Shown: piece by piece, positions 1 through 9,784 of the stretch
How the letters are laid out: each line of letters begins with the position of its first letter
Numbering within the stretch: the first letter of the stretch is position 1
From: Streptomyces sp. SW4
GTDB taxonomy: Bacteria; Actinomycetota; Actinomycetes; Streptomycetales; Streptomycetaceae
Length of the DNA: 64,000 nt
Direction of reading: 5' to 3'
Assembly (NCBI GenBank): GCA_003248315.1
Contig: QKWM01000004.1
Span: forward strand, 372,001 to 436,000
Made by a program: the position numbers and the translations under genes
Notes under the pieces: model-generated
The model's input: only the letters and a program-made list of their open reading frames with translations
Database searches by the model: none
Told to the model about the DNA's origin: nothing

Positions 1-2
1 CG

Positions 3-445
3 GAGGGCCTCGGCGGGGTGTCGGTAACGTCGGTGCAGCGCAGCGCTTCTCTGAGCCTGGCGCAACTGGCGACGCTGCGCTTCGGCAATGCGAGCCAGGA
101 ACTGACGGCCGCGGCCCGGGCACTGGTGGCCTCCATCGCGCTGCTGGGGGATCGGCTGGCGTTCTCGGCTCCCGCCCTGCACCTGCGCTCGGGTGTGAGC
201 TGCTGATGGTCTCGGAACGCATCGAGTGGGTGCAGCGGGGCCGTAATGCAGGGCCGCTGCTCGAGCCGCTGGAGCTTGCCACCCAGGAGGCTCTGGAGCT
301 GTTCACGATCGCGGTCGACCGGGCCCGCGAGGCCGGACTGCAGTGGGCGTCCGACCCGATGGTCGTGCACCCGAACCCGAGCTTGCAGCAGGCGATCGAC
401 AAGTCGTACCTGATCGCCGGGGTCGGCGCAGCCGAGAGCGAGTGA
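3..445 (+). CDS. csb1: Csb1 (Cas7 backbone subunit, type I-G CRISPR), C-terminal part
   Basis: This is the 3' end of a Csb1/GSU0053-family gene; its 5' part lies left of the window. Csb1 is the Cas7-like subunit that coats the crRNA spacer in type I-G Cascade. The visible protein carries a typical Csb1 stretch (SVTSVQRSASLSL, then an ALHLRSG segment). The C-terminal half reads in another frame from about 200 on. Adding one G to the GGG at about 192-196 joins them as LRSGCELLMVSERIEW, so the break is probably an assembly error. It ends 4 bases before csb2. The family call rests on the C-terminal pattern plus the adjacent csb2 and cas3; the N-terminus is not available. Confidence 0.8.
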   Translation, partial: GPRRGVGNVGAAQRFSEPGATGDAALRQCEPGTDGRGPGTGGLHRAAGGSAGVLGSRPAPALGCELLMVSERIEWVQRGRNAGPLLEPLELATQEALELFTIAVDRAREAGLQWASDPMVVHPNPSLQQAIDKSYLIAGVGAAESE

Positions 446-449
446 CCCG

Positions 450-1919
450 ATGCCGTTTCGCATTACCGTCGACCTGCTGGACTCCTCCTACCAGGCGTCC
501 ACGCTAGACCGCAGCCAGGCCGAATGGCCCCCACACCCCTCCCGCATCTTCTGCGCCCTGGTGTCCGTGGCTGATCCAGCCGACCTCGTCCAGGACGCCG
601 CCTTGTCCTGGCTGGAGCAGCAGCCCCTTCCTTCAATGCGGATACCGGCACAGGCCATGGAGGCCGAGACCCCACGGATGTCCTGGGTACCGACAAACGC
701 CTCGGTGGCCAAGCCCAGTCACGCGGTGTTGCCCGGCCGGACCAGCGGCGGCAAACCGAAGGTGTGGCCGCAACGCTCTCTGGCTCAGCCCCGGCTGGAG
801 TTCGAATGGCCGTCAGAGCCACCGCGCGGGGTGTTCGCTGTCCTGGAGGCGTTGGCCAGAGCTGTGCCCTACATCGGCCGCGCCGGGGGCCACGCCCTCG
901 TCACCGCCGACGTTGCCGAGCACTCCGAGGCGGAGAGCAACGGCGATGAGTGGGAGATCTGGCAGCCCAGCGAAGAAGGTTGCGCGACAGACGCGGCACA
1001 GTCGCTGCGGGCCCCGTATCCGGGCTATTTGCAACGGCTGCGTCTGGCGCATGAGCAGGGCGAGTCGGCCTGGCAGCAGGACCGGACGTTCCCCTACGCC
1101 CGCCAGGGCGCCACCGAGTCGGAGACCGACCAGGAGATCCTGGCGGGCCCGTTCGAGGACCTGGTGACCTTCGCTTTCCCTTCGCGGTTCTCCCTTGACC
1201 CTGCGCTGACGGTTGAGGCGACCGGCGCTCTTCGGGAGAAGGTGATGGGCTTGCTGTCGGAGGCGGGGCACGATGTCGAGGCCATGGTCGCCGTCCACGG
1301 CCACAAGCCGAAGGGGGACGAGCGTCGCCTCTGTGCCTACCTGGGGCTGCCGTTCGTCGGCCATCCGCACGCCGATGGCCGACTGCGGGGTGTAGCGGTC
1401 GCGCTGCCTAGCGACCTGGACCCTGCGCACCGGCGAGCGCTCCTGGCCGTGCTGCTGCGCATGGGCGGTGGCTTGCGCAAGCTCAAGCTGCCCAGCCTTG
1501 AGCGACCCGTGCAGCTGGCCTATGTCCGTGCCGGCGACGCGGCGGTGAACTCCCTCAAGTCCGTGATGCCGGAGCAGTGGACGCGGGCCTCGCGCCAGTG
1601 GACCACGGCGCTGCCCATGGTCCTCGATCACTTCCCCCGGGGGCGCGATATCGAGGGCTCGGTGGCCACCAGCTGCCGCCTGGCCGGCCTGCCCGTGCCC
1701 GATGCGGTGGAGGTCCTACGCACCGGCGCCTTCGTACCTGGCGCACCCACCCTTCGCTCTGATGCGGTACGCCGCAAGGACGGTGACCGGCCGCTTCCCG
1801 TCCGGCATGTCCGTCTGACCTTCCCCCAACCCGTCACCGGGCCGGTGGTGCTGGGCAGCAAGAAGAACTTCGGCCTGGGTCTGTGCGTGCCCACGGCCCT
1901 GCGGAAGGCAGATGCATGA
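450..1919 (+). CDS. csb2: Csb2 (Cas5-Cas6-type subunit of type I-G CRISPR)
   Basis: An intact 489-residue protein of the Csb2/GSU0054 family. In type I-G this protein combines the Cas5 role (holding the crRNA 5' handle) with a Cas6-like role (cutting the repeat hairpin). The N-terminus MPFRITVDLLDSSYQAS followed by EWPPHPSRIFCALV is the characteristic family opening, and the C-terminus (FPQPVTGPVVLGSKKNFGLG) resembles a RAMP glycine-rich loop. The start lies 4 bases after the csb1 stop, and the stop overlaps the cas3 start as ATGA, so csb1-csb2-cas3 is one operon. It is the only complete-frame cas gene here. It is the likely reader of the variable hairpins in the array at 6076-7933. Confidence 0.9.
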   Translation: MPFRITVDLLDSSYQASTLDRSQAEWPPHPSRIFCALVSVADPADLVQDAALSWLEQQPLPSMRIPAQAMEAETPRMSWVPTNASVAKPSHAVLPGRTSGGKPKVWPQRSLAQPRLEFEWPSEPPRGVFAVLEALARAVPYIGRAGGHALVTADVAEHSEAESNGDEWEIWQPSEEGCATDAAQSLRAPYPGYLQRLRLAHEQGESAWQQDRTFPYARQGATESETDQEILAGPFEDLVTFAFPSRFSLDPALTVEATGALREKVMGLLSEAGHDVEAMVAVHGHKPKGDERRLCAYLGLPFVGHPHADGRLRGVAVALPSDLDPAHRRALLAVLLRMGGGLRKLKLPSLERPVQLAYVRAGDAAVNSLKSVMPEQWTRASRQWTTALPMVLDHFPRGRDIEGSVATSCRLAGLPVPDAVEVLRTGAFVPGAPTLRSDAVRRKDGDRPLPVRHVRLTFPQPVTGPVVLGSKKNFGLGLCVPTALRKADA

Positions 1920-4900
1920 GCCTCACCCTTGAGGACTTTCCCCACTTCGTTGAAGCCGTACACGGCCACCGCCCCTTCCCCTGGCAGAGCGACTACCTCA
2001 ACAAGGCCGCCGAGATGGGGAGTTGGCCGGACATGGATGTGCCCACCGGTCTAGGCAAAACCAGTCTGATCGACATCTGGCTGTTCCTGCTCGCCTGGCA
2101 GTGCGCCACCGGGCAGGAGCGAAGCGTCCCGCTACGGCTGTTCTTCGTCGTCGACCGCCGTCTGGTCGTCGACCAGGCGCACGAGCACGCCCGCGCTCTC
2201 CAGCAGGCTCTGGCCGACGCCCCGCAGGAGTCCCTCACGGGCAGCGTCGCCCAGGCGCTGCGCACCCTGAGCGGCGAGAGTACCGCGCTGGAAGTCGTGC
2301 GGATGCGGGGCGGTGTGGACTGGGCCTCGCGCTGGCTGCGCTCCCCCGCTCAGCCTGCCGTTGTCACCTCGACCGTGGACCAGTACGGCAGCCGCCTGCT
2401 CTTCCGCGGCTACCACACCAGCCCCAGGATGCGGCCCGTGGATGCGGCCCTGTGCGGCACCGACGCACTGCTGGCGGTGGACGAGGCACACATCGCCCTG
2501 CCGTTGCTCACCACAGCCACCGACTGCGCCGCCTACCAGCAGACCGCTTCACACTCGGACCTTGCCCACCGCGGTGTGCAAGTCGTCAGCCTGTCCGCTA
2601 CCGCCACTGCTGATCCCGCGCGCCCGCGCCACGGCATCACCGACGCCGATCGCCAGCACCCCGTCGCGGGAGACCGCCTTAACGCCCAGCGGCGCCTGAC
2701 TCTGTGGGACGCGAGCACCCTCGACAAGAACCCCTCGCTCGCCTTCGCCCAGGCCGCTGAGCAGGCCGTGGACACCATGCTGCCGCTCGTGGCCCGCCCC
2801 GTCCTCGGCGTCGTCGCCAACACCATCCGTACCGCCCGTGGGGCCTTCCAACGTCTGATTGTCCGCGACGAGATCGATGTGGTCCTGCTGACCGGCCGCT
2901 GCCGCGGCCTGGACCGCGAGCGCCTGCTGAACAGCCGCCAGATGCGCGAGTTGTTCGAGGGCATCAGCGCCGATCGTGACCGTCCCCTGGTGGTCGTCGC
3001 GACCCAGACCGTAGAAGTCGGTGTCGATGTGTCCTTCGGGGACTCATCAGCGAGAACGCGGCAGCTGCTCCGCTGATCCAGCGCCTGGGCCGGCTGGACC
3101 GTACCGGCGCCTTCCCCTGGGCCCCCGCGATCGTGATCCGCGCCGCAGCGCCAGATCCGCAGGACATCCCCGTCTATGGCCCGGCCGCCCATGCGACCTG
3201 GGAATGGCTCTCCTCTCACACTGCCCTCACCAACCCCGCAGACCACAACGCCGATACTCTCCGGGGCAGCCTGCGCCAAGGGCTGGTCATCAACCCGACC
3301 ACGCTGCCCGGCTTGCTAGAGGGCATCGAGACTGCGTCGCTGAACGTGCCCGCACCGCGCATTCCCGTCCTTCACCGCACCCTGCTGGACTCCTGGACCC
3401 GCACTAGCCCCACCCCGGTCCCCGACCAGCCGACCGCGCCCTTCCTCCACGGCCTGAGCACCACACCGGAAGACGTGCAGGTCCTGTGGCGCAACGACCT
3501 CCCTTCCTTGGACGGTCAACCGGACTGGGACAGATGGGCTGCTCGCATGGCCCAAGTCCCGCCACATCCCGGCGAAACCGTTGCCATCTCCGCCCGGCAG
3601 CTGCGCCGCTTCCTGAGCCAGCCGACCGCCGACGACACCACCAGCGACCTGGAAGGCACACCGGACGGGGAGGTACCCGCCGCAGCCAAGAAGCACCAGG
3701 CGATGGCTCCGGTACTGCGCTACGACGATCGCGACAACCAGTGGGTCCCCGCGACCGGCCCCCGCGATATCCGCCCCGGCAGCACCATCGTCCTGCCCTC
3801 GCACTACAGCGGCCACGACGCCTACGGGTGGACGGGAACCCCAGGCGTCGCCGTCGTGGACCTCGCAGACTTCCCTCCTCGCACCCACAGCGCACCGACC
3901 CGCCTGGACGCCCAGTCCCTGGCACTGCTCGGCGGATTCGACGAGGCCACCACCCACGCTGCCACGACAGCCATCACCCGAGCGTCCAAGAAGCTGCTGG
4001 CCGGCGAGGACGACGAGTCCGTCACCGACATCGTCCACCAGCTCCTCGACCGACTCCTCGGCCTGCTCCCCGTCGCAGCCTGTGCTCAGCCGACGACCGA
4101 CTCGCACACCTACGAACTACACCAGCGCCTCAGCCAGCTCAGGACCATCACCGCATGGGACACCGCCGCCGACGGCCGCTCGGCCCGCACGGGCCATGCC
4201 ATCCTCGACGCAACCGACCCATCACGCCTGCTTCTCGTCCCCGCCCGCCCCCAGGGCGACCGCATCGAGCGCACCGCTGGCGTCAACGACGAGGACGCCG
4301 ACGGCAGTTCCCTCACCCGCCCCGTCGGCCTGGCCCAGCACAGCAAGGCCGTCGCGGCACGCGCCGCCGACTTCGCCGTACGTCTGGAACTGCCCGCCCC
4401 CCTGGTGACGGCCGTGGAAACCGGGGCGCACGCCCACGACTGCGGCAAGCACCATCCCCGCTTCCAGTGCATGCTGTGCGCCGGCGACCGTCTCCTAGCC
4501 GAATCCCTGGATGAGCCCCTGGCCAAATCCGGCATGGACCCGGCCGACCGCACCGGCCGGCATCGCGCCGCCCGCTTGGCCAACTGGCACCCCGAGCTCC
4601 GTCACGAAGCACTCAGCGCCCTGGCCGTACACAAGTGGCTCACCACCAACCCCACCCACACCAAGGGCCTGGACGGCGACCTCATCCTGCACCTGGTGGC
4701 CTCCCACCACGGCCATGCCCGGCCGCTCCTGCCACCGGTGACCGACCCCGACCCCATCGACGTCACCTGTCTCATGCCCGACCAGCAGCACATCACCGTG
4801 AACAGCGCCGCCATGGGCACCGACTGGACCGGCCCCGACCGCTTCCACGCCCTCAACCGCCGCTATGGCCCCTGGGGCCTGGCCCTACTCGAAGCCGTTG

Positions 4901-4941
4901 TACGCCTGGCCGACATGGCCTGCTCCGAGGAAGGTAGCTAA
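1916..4941 (+). CDS. cas3: Cas3 helicase-nuclease, type I-G (helicase first, HD domain last)
   Basis: This is the Cas3 effector that unwinds and degrades target DNA recruited by Cascade. The ATG at 1916 overlaps the csb2 stop. The N-terminal half is an SF2 helicase: Walker A PTGLGKTS at residues 43-50, DEAH near 189, and motif VI LIQRLGRLDR shortly after the frame break. The C-terminal part carries the HD nuclease: HAHDCGKHH near residue 840, with further His residues (VASHHGH) downstream. Helicase before HD is the I-G order, opposite to most Cas3. About 1008 residues after repair. One frame break lies near 3042; GGGG to GGGGG restores SFGGLISENAAAAPLIQ without loss. It is immediately followed by the next cas gene at 4947. 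Confidence 0.9.
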
Positions 4942-4946
4942 CCCGG

Positions 4947-5930
4947 ATGACCCACCACGAACTCGAACTGCCCGCCCTGGTCAGCAACTCCCCACTCGGC
5001 TTCCTCGCCTCCCTGGGCATCCTCCAGCTCATCGCCCCCGCCCTCGGCCAGCCCGCCCGGCTCTCCTGGCGCGGCCCAGACGCACCCGCCGTCCTCCACA
5101 CCCACCCGCCTCTCACCCACCAGGCACTCGCCGATCTGCTGAGCAGCCACCTCCCCGACGACCCTGCCAGGGAGCCCCTGCCACTGGTTCCCGGCATCCT
5201 CTCGCTGCCCCGCAGCGGACCCAACGATTCCCTGCGCATGCCCATCGACACCGCCCTACACCACCTACGCACCCACGCCCAGGCCGAGCGCGAGCACAAC
5301 ACCCCACCGCCCACTGGTTCGCCGCACTCGTCAACCAACTGAGCATCGCCCCACCGAGAAGAACCCCGGCAAGGCCCGCCCGGCACACGGCAAGCAGCCC
5401 AACCTCTACACATCGAGCACCCCGCTCTTCGGCCGCGGCGGACAAATGACTCTGGCCAACAACTGGATCAAAGCCGCCGAGGAATGCCGCAAAGACCCCA
5501 CCCACCTGCTCGCCGCGCTCACCGCCTGGCGCCGCGTCGACGGCTACGCCGGCGCCAACCTCGACCACCATTCCACCGGCGATGCCCACATGGTGAGCCA
5601 AGGCAAACCCACTCAACAAGGCGTCCCCGGCGCCACCTGGCTCGCCCTACACGGCTTCGCCACCTTCCGCCTCACCGGCGACAGCACCTACGCCCAGACC
5701 ACCAGCTGGGACCGCACCACCGCCAACGGGGCACTCACCTGGCCCATCTGGCACCCCCGCTCACCACAACCAGCATCGCTGCCCTCCTCGAACACCCCCT
5801 GGTTCGCACTCCGAACCCCGATTCCTCCAAACTCCGCAACCTCGGCGTCACCGCCATCTACACCGCCCCCGCACACGCCTCCCACAAGCAGACGGCCCCT
5901 CCAACTCAGCCACCGCACCTACCCATGAAT
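4947..5930 (+). CDS. Type I-G CRISPR-associated protein, Cas3-extension or large-subunit (Cas8/Csx17-like) family
   Basis: The fourth gene of the cas operon starts 5 bases after the cas3 stop. The first 131 residues (LVSNSPLGFLASLGILQLI) show the N-terminal pattern of Cas8-like and Csx17-like proteins and of the family annotated as type I-G Cas3-extension. I cannot choose between them from sequence alone. The frame breaks three times (near 5303, 5352 and 5757). Adding a C at each CCCC-type run gives one continuous protein of about 320 residues: TAHWFAALVNQLSIAP, then GKQPNLYTSSTPLFGRG, then TSIAALLEHPLVRTPNPD. The exact stop is uncertain because frames stay open into the array; 5930 is an estimate. 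It would be needed for PAM recognition or Cas3 recruitment if it is the large subunit. Confidence 0.6.
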
Positions 5931-6075
5931 CACCACCAAACCCGAGTTCGGAACCACAAGCATGCCGAGAATCCCCACACCTCACCGAAGCCGAATGCCG
6001 GAAACCACCCCACCCATCCCGTGGGCCGCCCATGCGATTCCTCACGCTCGAGAGTAATGTCTGCTCATTCGCCCT
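5931..6075 (+). promoter_or_regulatory. Candidate CRISPR leader
   Basis: This 145-base gap between the last cas gene and the first repeat has no convincing gene and is locally richer in A and T (for example the stretch before 6076) than the rest of the locus. Leader position is inferred because the repeats nearest this side match the consensus, while stem variants gather at the far end. No leader motif was recognised. Confidence 0.3.
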
Positions 6076-7933
6076 ACCTCTGCGGCTCCGAACCGCAGCA
6101 CCATCGCGGCCTGGGAGCCGTGACGATTACGCCGTTCATTAACGGCTATCTCTGCGGTTTCGAACCGCAGCACCACCGCGGCATCTATGAGCCCCACCCC
6201 ACCACCTTCGACCGGTACTGTCTCTGCGGTCTCGAGCCGTATCACCACCACGGCCACGCCTACGCCTACGCCTACGCCTATACACACGCGCACCTCATCT
6301 GCCCCTTACGCTCGAGCCGCAACAGCATCGCGGTGTCGTTGACCCGGCGAACTATGGCTTTCACCGGATACTGACTCGGCGGTCACCAGCCGCAGCACGA
6401 CCACGGCAACCGCGCCGAGGCAGGCGTGCACTGCGACCTGGCCTTCTGCCTCTGCGGCTTTGAACCGCAGCACCACCACGGCAAGGGCGACTACGGCGGT
6501 TTGGTCACTGCCGGGCGGCACCATTTCTGCGGCCAGCTCCGCAGCATCATCACGGCTCGTAGGCGTGCTCGTGGATGGCGTACCGGCGGATCTGCCCTGC
6601 GGCATCGAACCGCAGCACCACCGTGGCATCTCCACGATGACCGCGGTCGACAGGCGGATCGTGCTATCTCTGCGGCTCCGAACCACAGCATCGTCGCGGC
6701 CAGATCAGGACGCGACCAAGCCCGGCCCGTACCCGCCCATCTCTGTGGCTCCGAACCGCAGTACCATCACGGCTCGTCGTACTGGGCCAGCGGATACTGA
6801 TGTGTCCAAGCCATCTCTGCGGTTTCGAACCACAGCACCATCACAGCGCGTACATGCCAGCCGCGCAGCTGCTGACGGAGGGCGGCCTCTGCAGTCTCGA
6901 ACCGCAGCTCCATCGCGGCACCACATGGCCGGTCTCATCGGCACGTTGATGCTCCTACCTCTGCGGTCACGGACCGCAGCACCACCACGGCGTCTTGCGC
7001 GAAAACGGCGACCCGGACTGGTACGAACTACCTCTGCATTTCAGAAACCAGCACCATACGACGCTATCCAGCCGAGCGGATTGGACACGGTGGTGAAATG
7101 CCTCTCGACTCCAAACCGCAGCCCCCATCACGGCGTGTGTATGGCTCCGCTGGTGCTTGCCTCGCTGGCACCGTCTCTGCGGCCAGCACCGCAGCACCAC
7201 CACGGCAACCATGCGGCGGAGAAGGCATACCCAGATCCTCGACTGTCTCTGCGGTCTCGAACCGCAGCACAACCACAGCTACAACCTCGCCCTGGGTGCG
7301 GAAAGACTGATCTGCCACCTCTACGGTCTCGGACCGCAGCACCGTTACGGCGCCCTCAGCTTCGCCGCAACCTGAGAACTCACCACCACTACCTCTGCGG
7401 TACCGAACCGCAGCACCATCGCGGCGGTGTCGGAAAGACCTGTATTGCTGGTCGCCTGGTCCCACCCCTGTGGTCACACGCCACAGCACCATCACAGGCG
7501 TTTAGGGTCGTACGTATCGGGCGTCGCCATCTCCCATCTCTGTGGCCAATTGCCACAGCACCGTCACGGCATCCTCAACTTGATCATCGCGCTACCAATC
7601 GTCGGCCCCTGCGGCCATTTGCCACAGCACCTTCGCGGCCACCACCTGGTGGTCGCGCAGCCCACCGAGGCCAAGCTGCCTCTGCGGTTTCGTACCGCAG
7701 CACCATCGCGGCTACCCGGCCTACGCAATGGCCGTGACGCCGGAACTGCGACCTCTGCAGTACGGAACTGCAGCACCATCGCGGCAAGACTGTGGATCAG
7801 CGCTACGACGAGCGCCTCCGCCCCACCTCTGCGGTCCAGGCCGCAGCACCATCACGGCAACGTCCGCATCGTGAAGATCGACACCGGTCCGGGCCACGAA
7901 CTCTGCCACTCCGAACGGCAGCACCATCGCGGC
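6076..7933. CRISPR. CRISPR array, 26 divergent repeats and 25 spacers, type I-G associated
   Basis: Repeats of about 35 bases recur every 69-80 bases (usually 72-74). Starts: 6076, 6148, 6220, 6300, 6373, 6448, 6522, 6593, 6666, 6739, 6813, 6885, 6957, 7030, 7100, 7173, 7245, 7317, 7391, 7465, 7536, 7605, 7678, 7751, 7825, 7899. The plus-strand consensus is a short lead-in (aYCT), a hairpin CTGCGG-YYNCGAA-CCGCAG and a conserved tail CACCAYCRCGGC. Spacers are 34-45 bases. Repeats differ strikingly for a CRISPR: 11 have the canonical stem, 4 have matched changes on both arms (7465, 7536, 7751, 7899), 6 have one mismatch or wobble, and 5 (6220, 6300, 6373, 7030, 7100) are badly eroded. Orientation is not proven; the plus strand would leave a 12-base 3' tail after the hairpin, the minus strand only about 4. 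Long open frames crossing the array are by-products of GC content. Confidence 0.9.
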
Positions 7934-8319
7934 AGCAGTGGACTGGGATCACCACCGTTCTAGGCGCCGTCGGCGACCGGAAGCCGGATCCGCTGTTCGC
8001 CACCCCATAGGGCAAGGTGATGAGCCCAGGACCATCGTCACCCAAGCGCCGGGCACCACGCAGTACGGCTCCCACACATCCGACTCGTCGGACTCCGCGA
8101 CCGGTACAACAGTCCGCACCGAAGCTCTCATTGAACGCATGAACGCCGCCTCTGCCCTCCGGATACTCAGGGGGGGCGGGGAGACTTTCGTGCGCCTGAC
8201 ACTCCATCAGAGTATGCGTCAAGCGTGCGTCAGACGTGCGTCACGTGCGTCGCTCGTGCGTCAAGATATCGCCCGTAACGCCCACAGCGCACATATTGCA
8301 CACCAGGCGAAACCGCAGG
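7934..8319. repeat. Non-coding gap with clustered GTGCGTCA-type repeats
   Basis: No supportable gene lies between the array and the methyltransferase. Within 8215-8268 the octamer GTGCGTCA or close variants occur about five times, 9-14 bases apart. Open frames here lack ribosome sites and family resemblance. This marks the border between the accessory CRISPR region and the conserved chromosomal block. Confidence 0.5.
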
Positions 8320-9658
8320 TCAGCGGCCCTTCTCCGCAGGCTCAAGGATCGCGACACACTCGACGTGATGGGTCATAGGGAACAGATCGAACACCCGCAG
8401 CGTCCGCACCCGGTACCCCCCGTCCGGAAGTACCCGAGGTCCCGGGCCAGTGCCGCCGGGTCGCAGGCGACGTAGGCGATCCGGCGGGCGCCGAGGGACG
8501 TCAGGTGGGCGACCGTCCTGCGGCCGGCGCCGGCGCGGGGCGGGTCGAGGACGATCAGGTCGACCTCGGTGATGCCGGTGCGCGGCAGCACCGCGTCGAC
8601 CTTGCCCTGCTCCACCCGCACCCGGTCGAAGCCGGCGAGGTTGTGCCGGGCGTCCTCGACGGCCCGCTTGCCGGACTCGATGCCGAGCACCGCGCCCTGC
8701 TCGCCCACCCGGTCGGCGAGGGCGCCCGCGAAGAGGCCGACGCCGCAGTACAGGTCGAGGCACATGTCGCCCTTGCGGGGCAGCAGGCCCTGCATGACCG
8801 CCGTGACGAGGGTGTCCGCGGCCTTCGGGTGCACCTGCCAGAAGCCGCCGTTGCCCACCCGGTACGTGCGGCCGTCCGCGCGCTCGCGGACGAAGGGGCG
8901 GCCGTGGACGCGGTGGACGCCGCCGTCCTTCTCCCCACGCGCAGCACGGAGACGGGCCGGTCCAGTTCGACGATCGGCAGCCGGGCGCCGGGCCGCGGGG
9001 TCAGGACGACCTGGCGGTCCTGCGAGCCGCTGGCCGCGATCGCCTCGACGGACTCCATGCCCGTCCAGTCGCGCTTCTCGATGCCCAGCTCGCTGACGCC
9101 CTCGGCGGCGATCAGGCAGTGGTCGATCGGCTCGACCTCGTGCGAACGGTGCCGGCGCAGTCCGGCGCGGCCGTCCGCGGTCACCGCGTACTGCACCCGG
9201 GTGCGCCACTGCGGCACCTGGCCGGCGGGCAGCTTGTCGCCCTCGGCCGGCACCACCGTGCCGTCCCAGCCGACGTCCTCGGGGGTGAGCCCGGCCAGCC
9301 GCTCCAGCTGCTCGGCGACGACCTCGCCCTTCAGGCGCCGCTGGGCGCCCGGCTTGACGTGCTGCCAGTCGCAGCCGCCGCAGCGGCCGGGGCCGGAGAA
9401 GGGGCAGGGGGCCTCGATGCGGTCCTTGGCCGGCTCCAGGATCTCGACGGCGTCCGCGCGCAGGAAGCGGGAGCCCTCCTCCCCTTCCGTGACCCGGGCG
9501 ACGACCCGCTCGCCGGGGAGAGTGTGCCGGACGAACAGCACCTGGCCCTCGGGCGTGCGGGCGACGCAGTGGCCGCCGTGGGCGACGGGGCCGATCTCGA
9601 CCTCGTACTCCTCACCCACGAGCGATCCCGCCGGCGACTTCTTCTCTTCTGCCTGCAT
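8320..9658 (-). CDS. Class I SAM-dependent RNA methyltransferase, TrmA/RumA (RlmD-like) family
   Basis: A uracil-C5-type RNA methyltransferase, probably acting on 23S rRNA or tRNA. The N-terminal TRAM domain is at about residues 1-75 (EEYEVEIGPVAHGGHCVAR), followed by cysteines (CPFSGPGRCGGCDWQH) that in the family hold an iron-sulfur cluster. The SAM fold includes LDLYCGVGLFAGALA, the substrate motif LDPPRAGAG, and YVACDPAALARDL with the expected cysteine nucleophile. Start ATG at 9658 chosen because GGAG lies 10 bases upstream; a longer frame runs to 9772 but is low-complexity. Two breaks, near 8938 (GGGG) and 8418 (GGGGGG), are each mended by one G. The target base cannot be told from sequence. 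Confidence 0.85.
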
Positions 9659-9784
9659 GGCGGGGTGACTCCAAAACGTGGGGGACGGCACCGTGGGGTA
9701 CGGCGCGGACGGGTGCCGCACCGGCGACGACGGCGACGCCGGCGGCGACGGGGATGACGGGGACGACGGCAACAGCCCTCCAGT

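Noticed and set aside
6460..7737. A 425-residue open frame across the CRISPR array
   Set aside because: It repeats an Arg/Thr/Pro-rich pattern in step with the CRISPR units, has no ribosome site and changes phase because unit lengths are not multiples of three. It is open only because the repeats lack stops.
7938..8378. A 146-residue frame after the array
   Set aside because: Arg/Ser-rich translation, no ribosome site, no recognisable family, and it overlaps the GTGCGTCA repeats and the 3' end of the methyltransferase gene.
8373..9772. Two overlapping methyltransferase genes
   Set aside because: The frames are consecutive parts of one TrmA-type protein joined by one missing G near 8938; the second frame lacks its own start signal.
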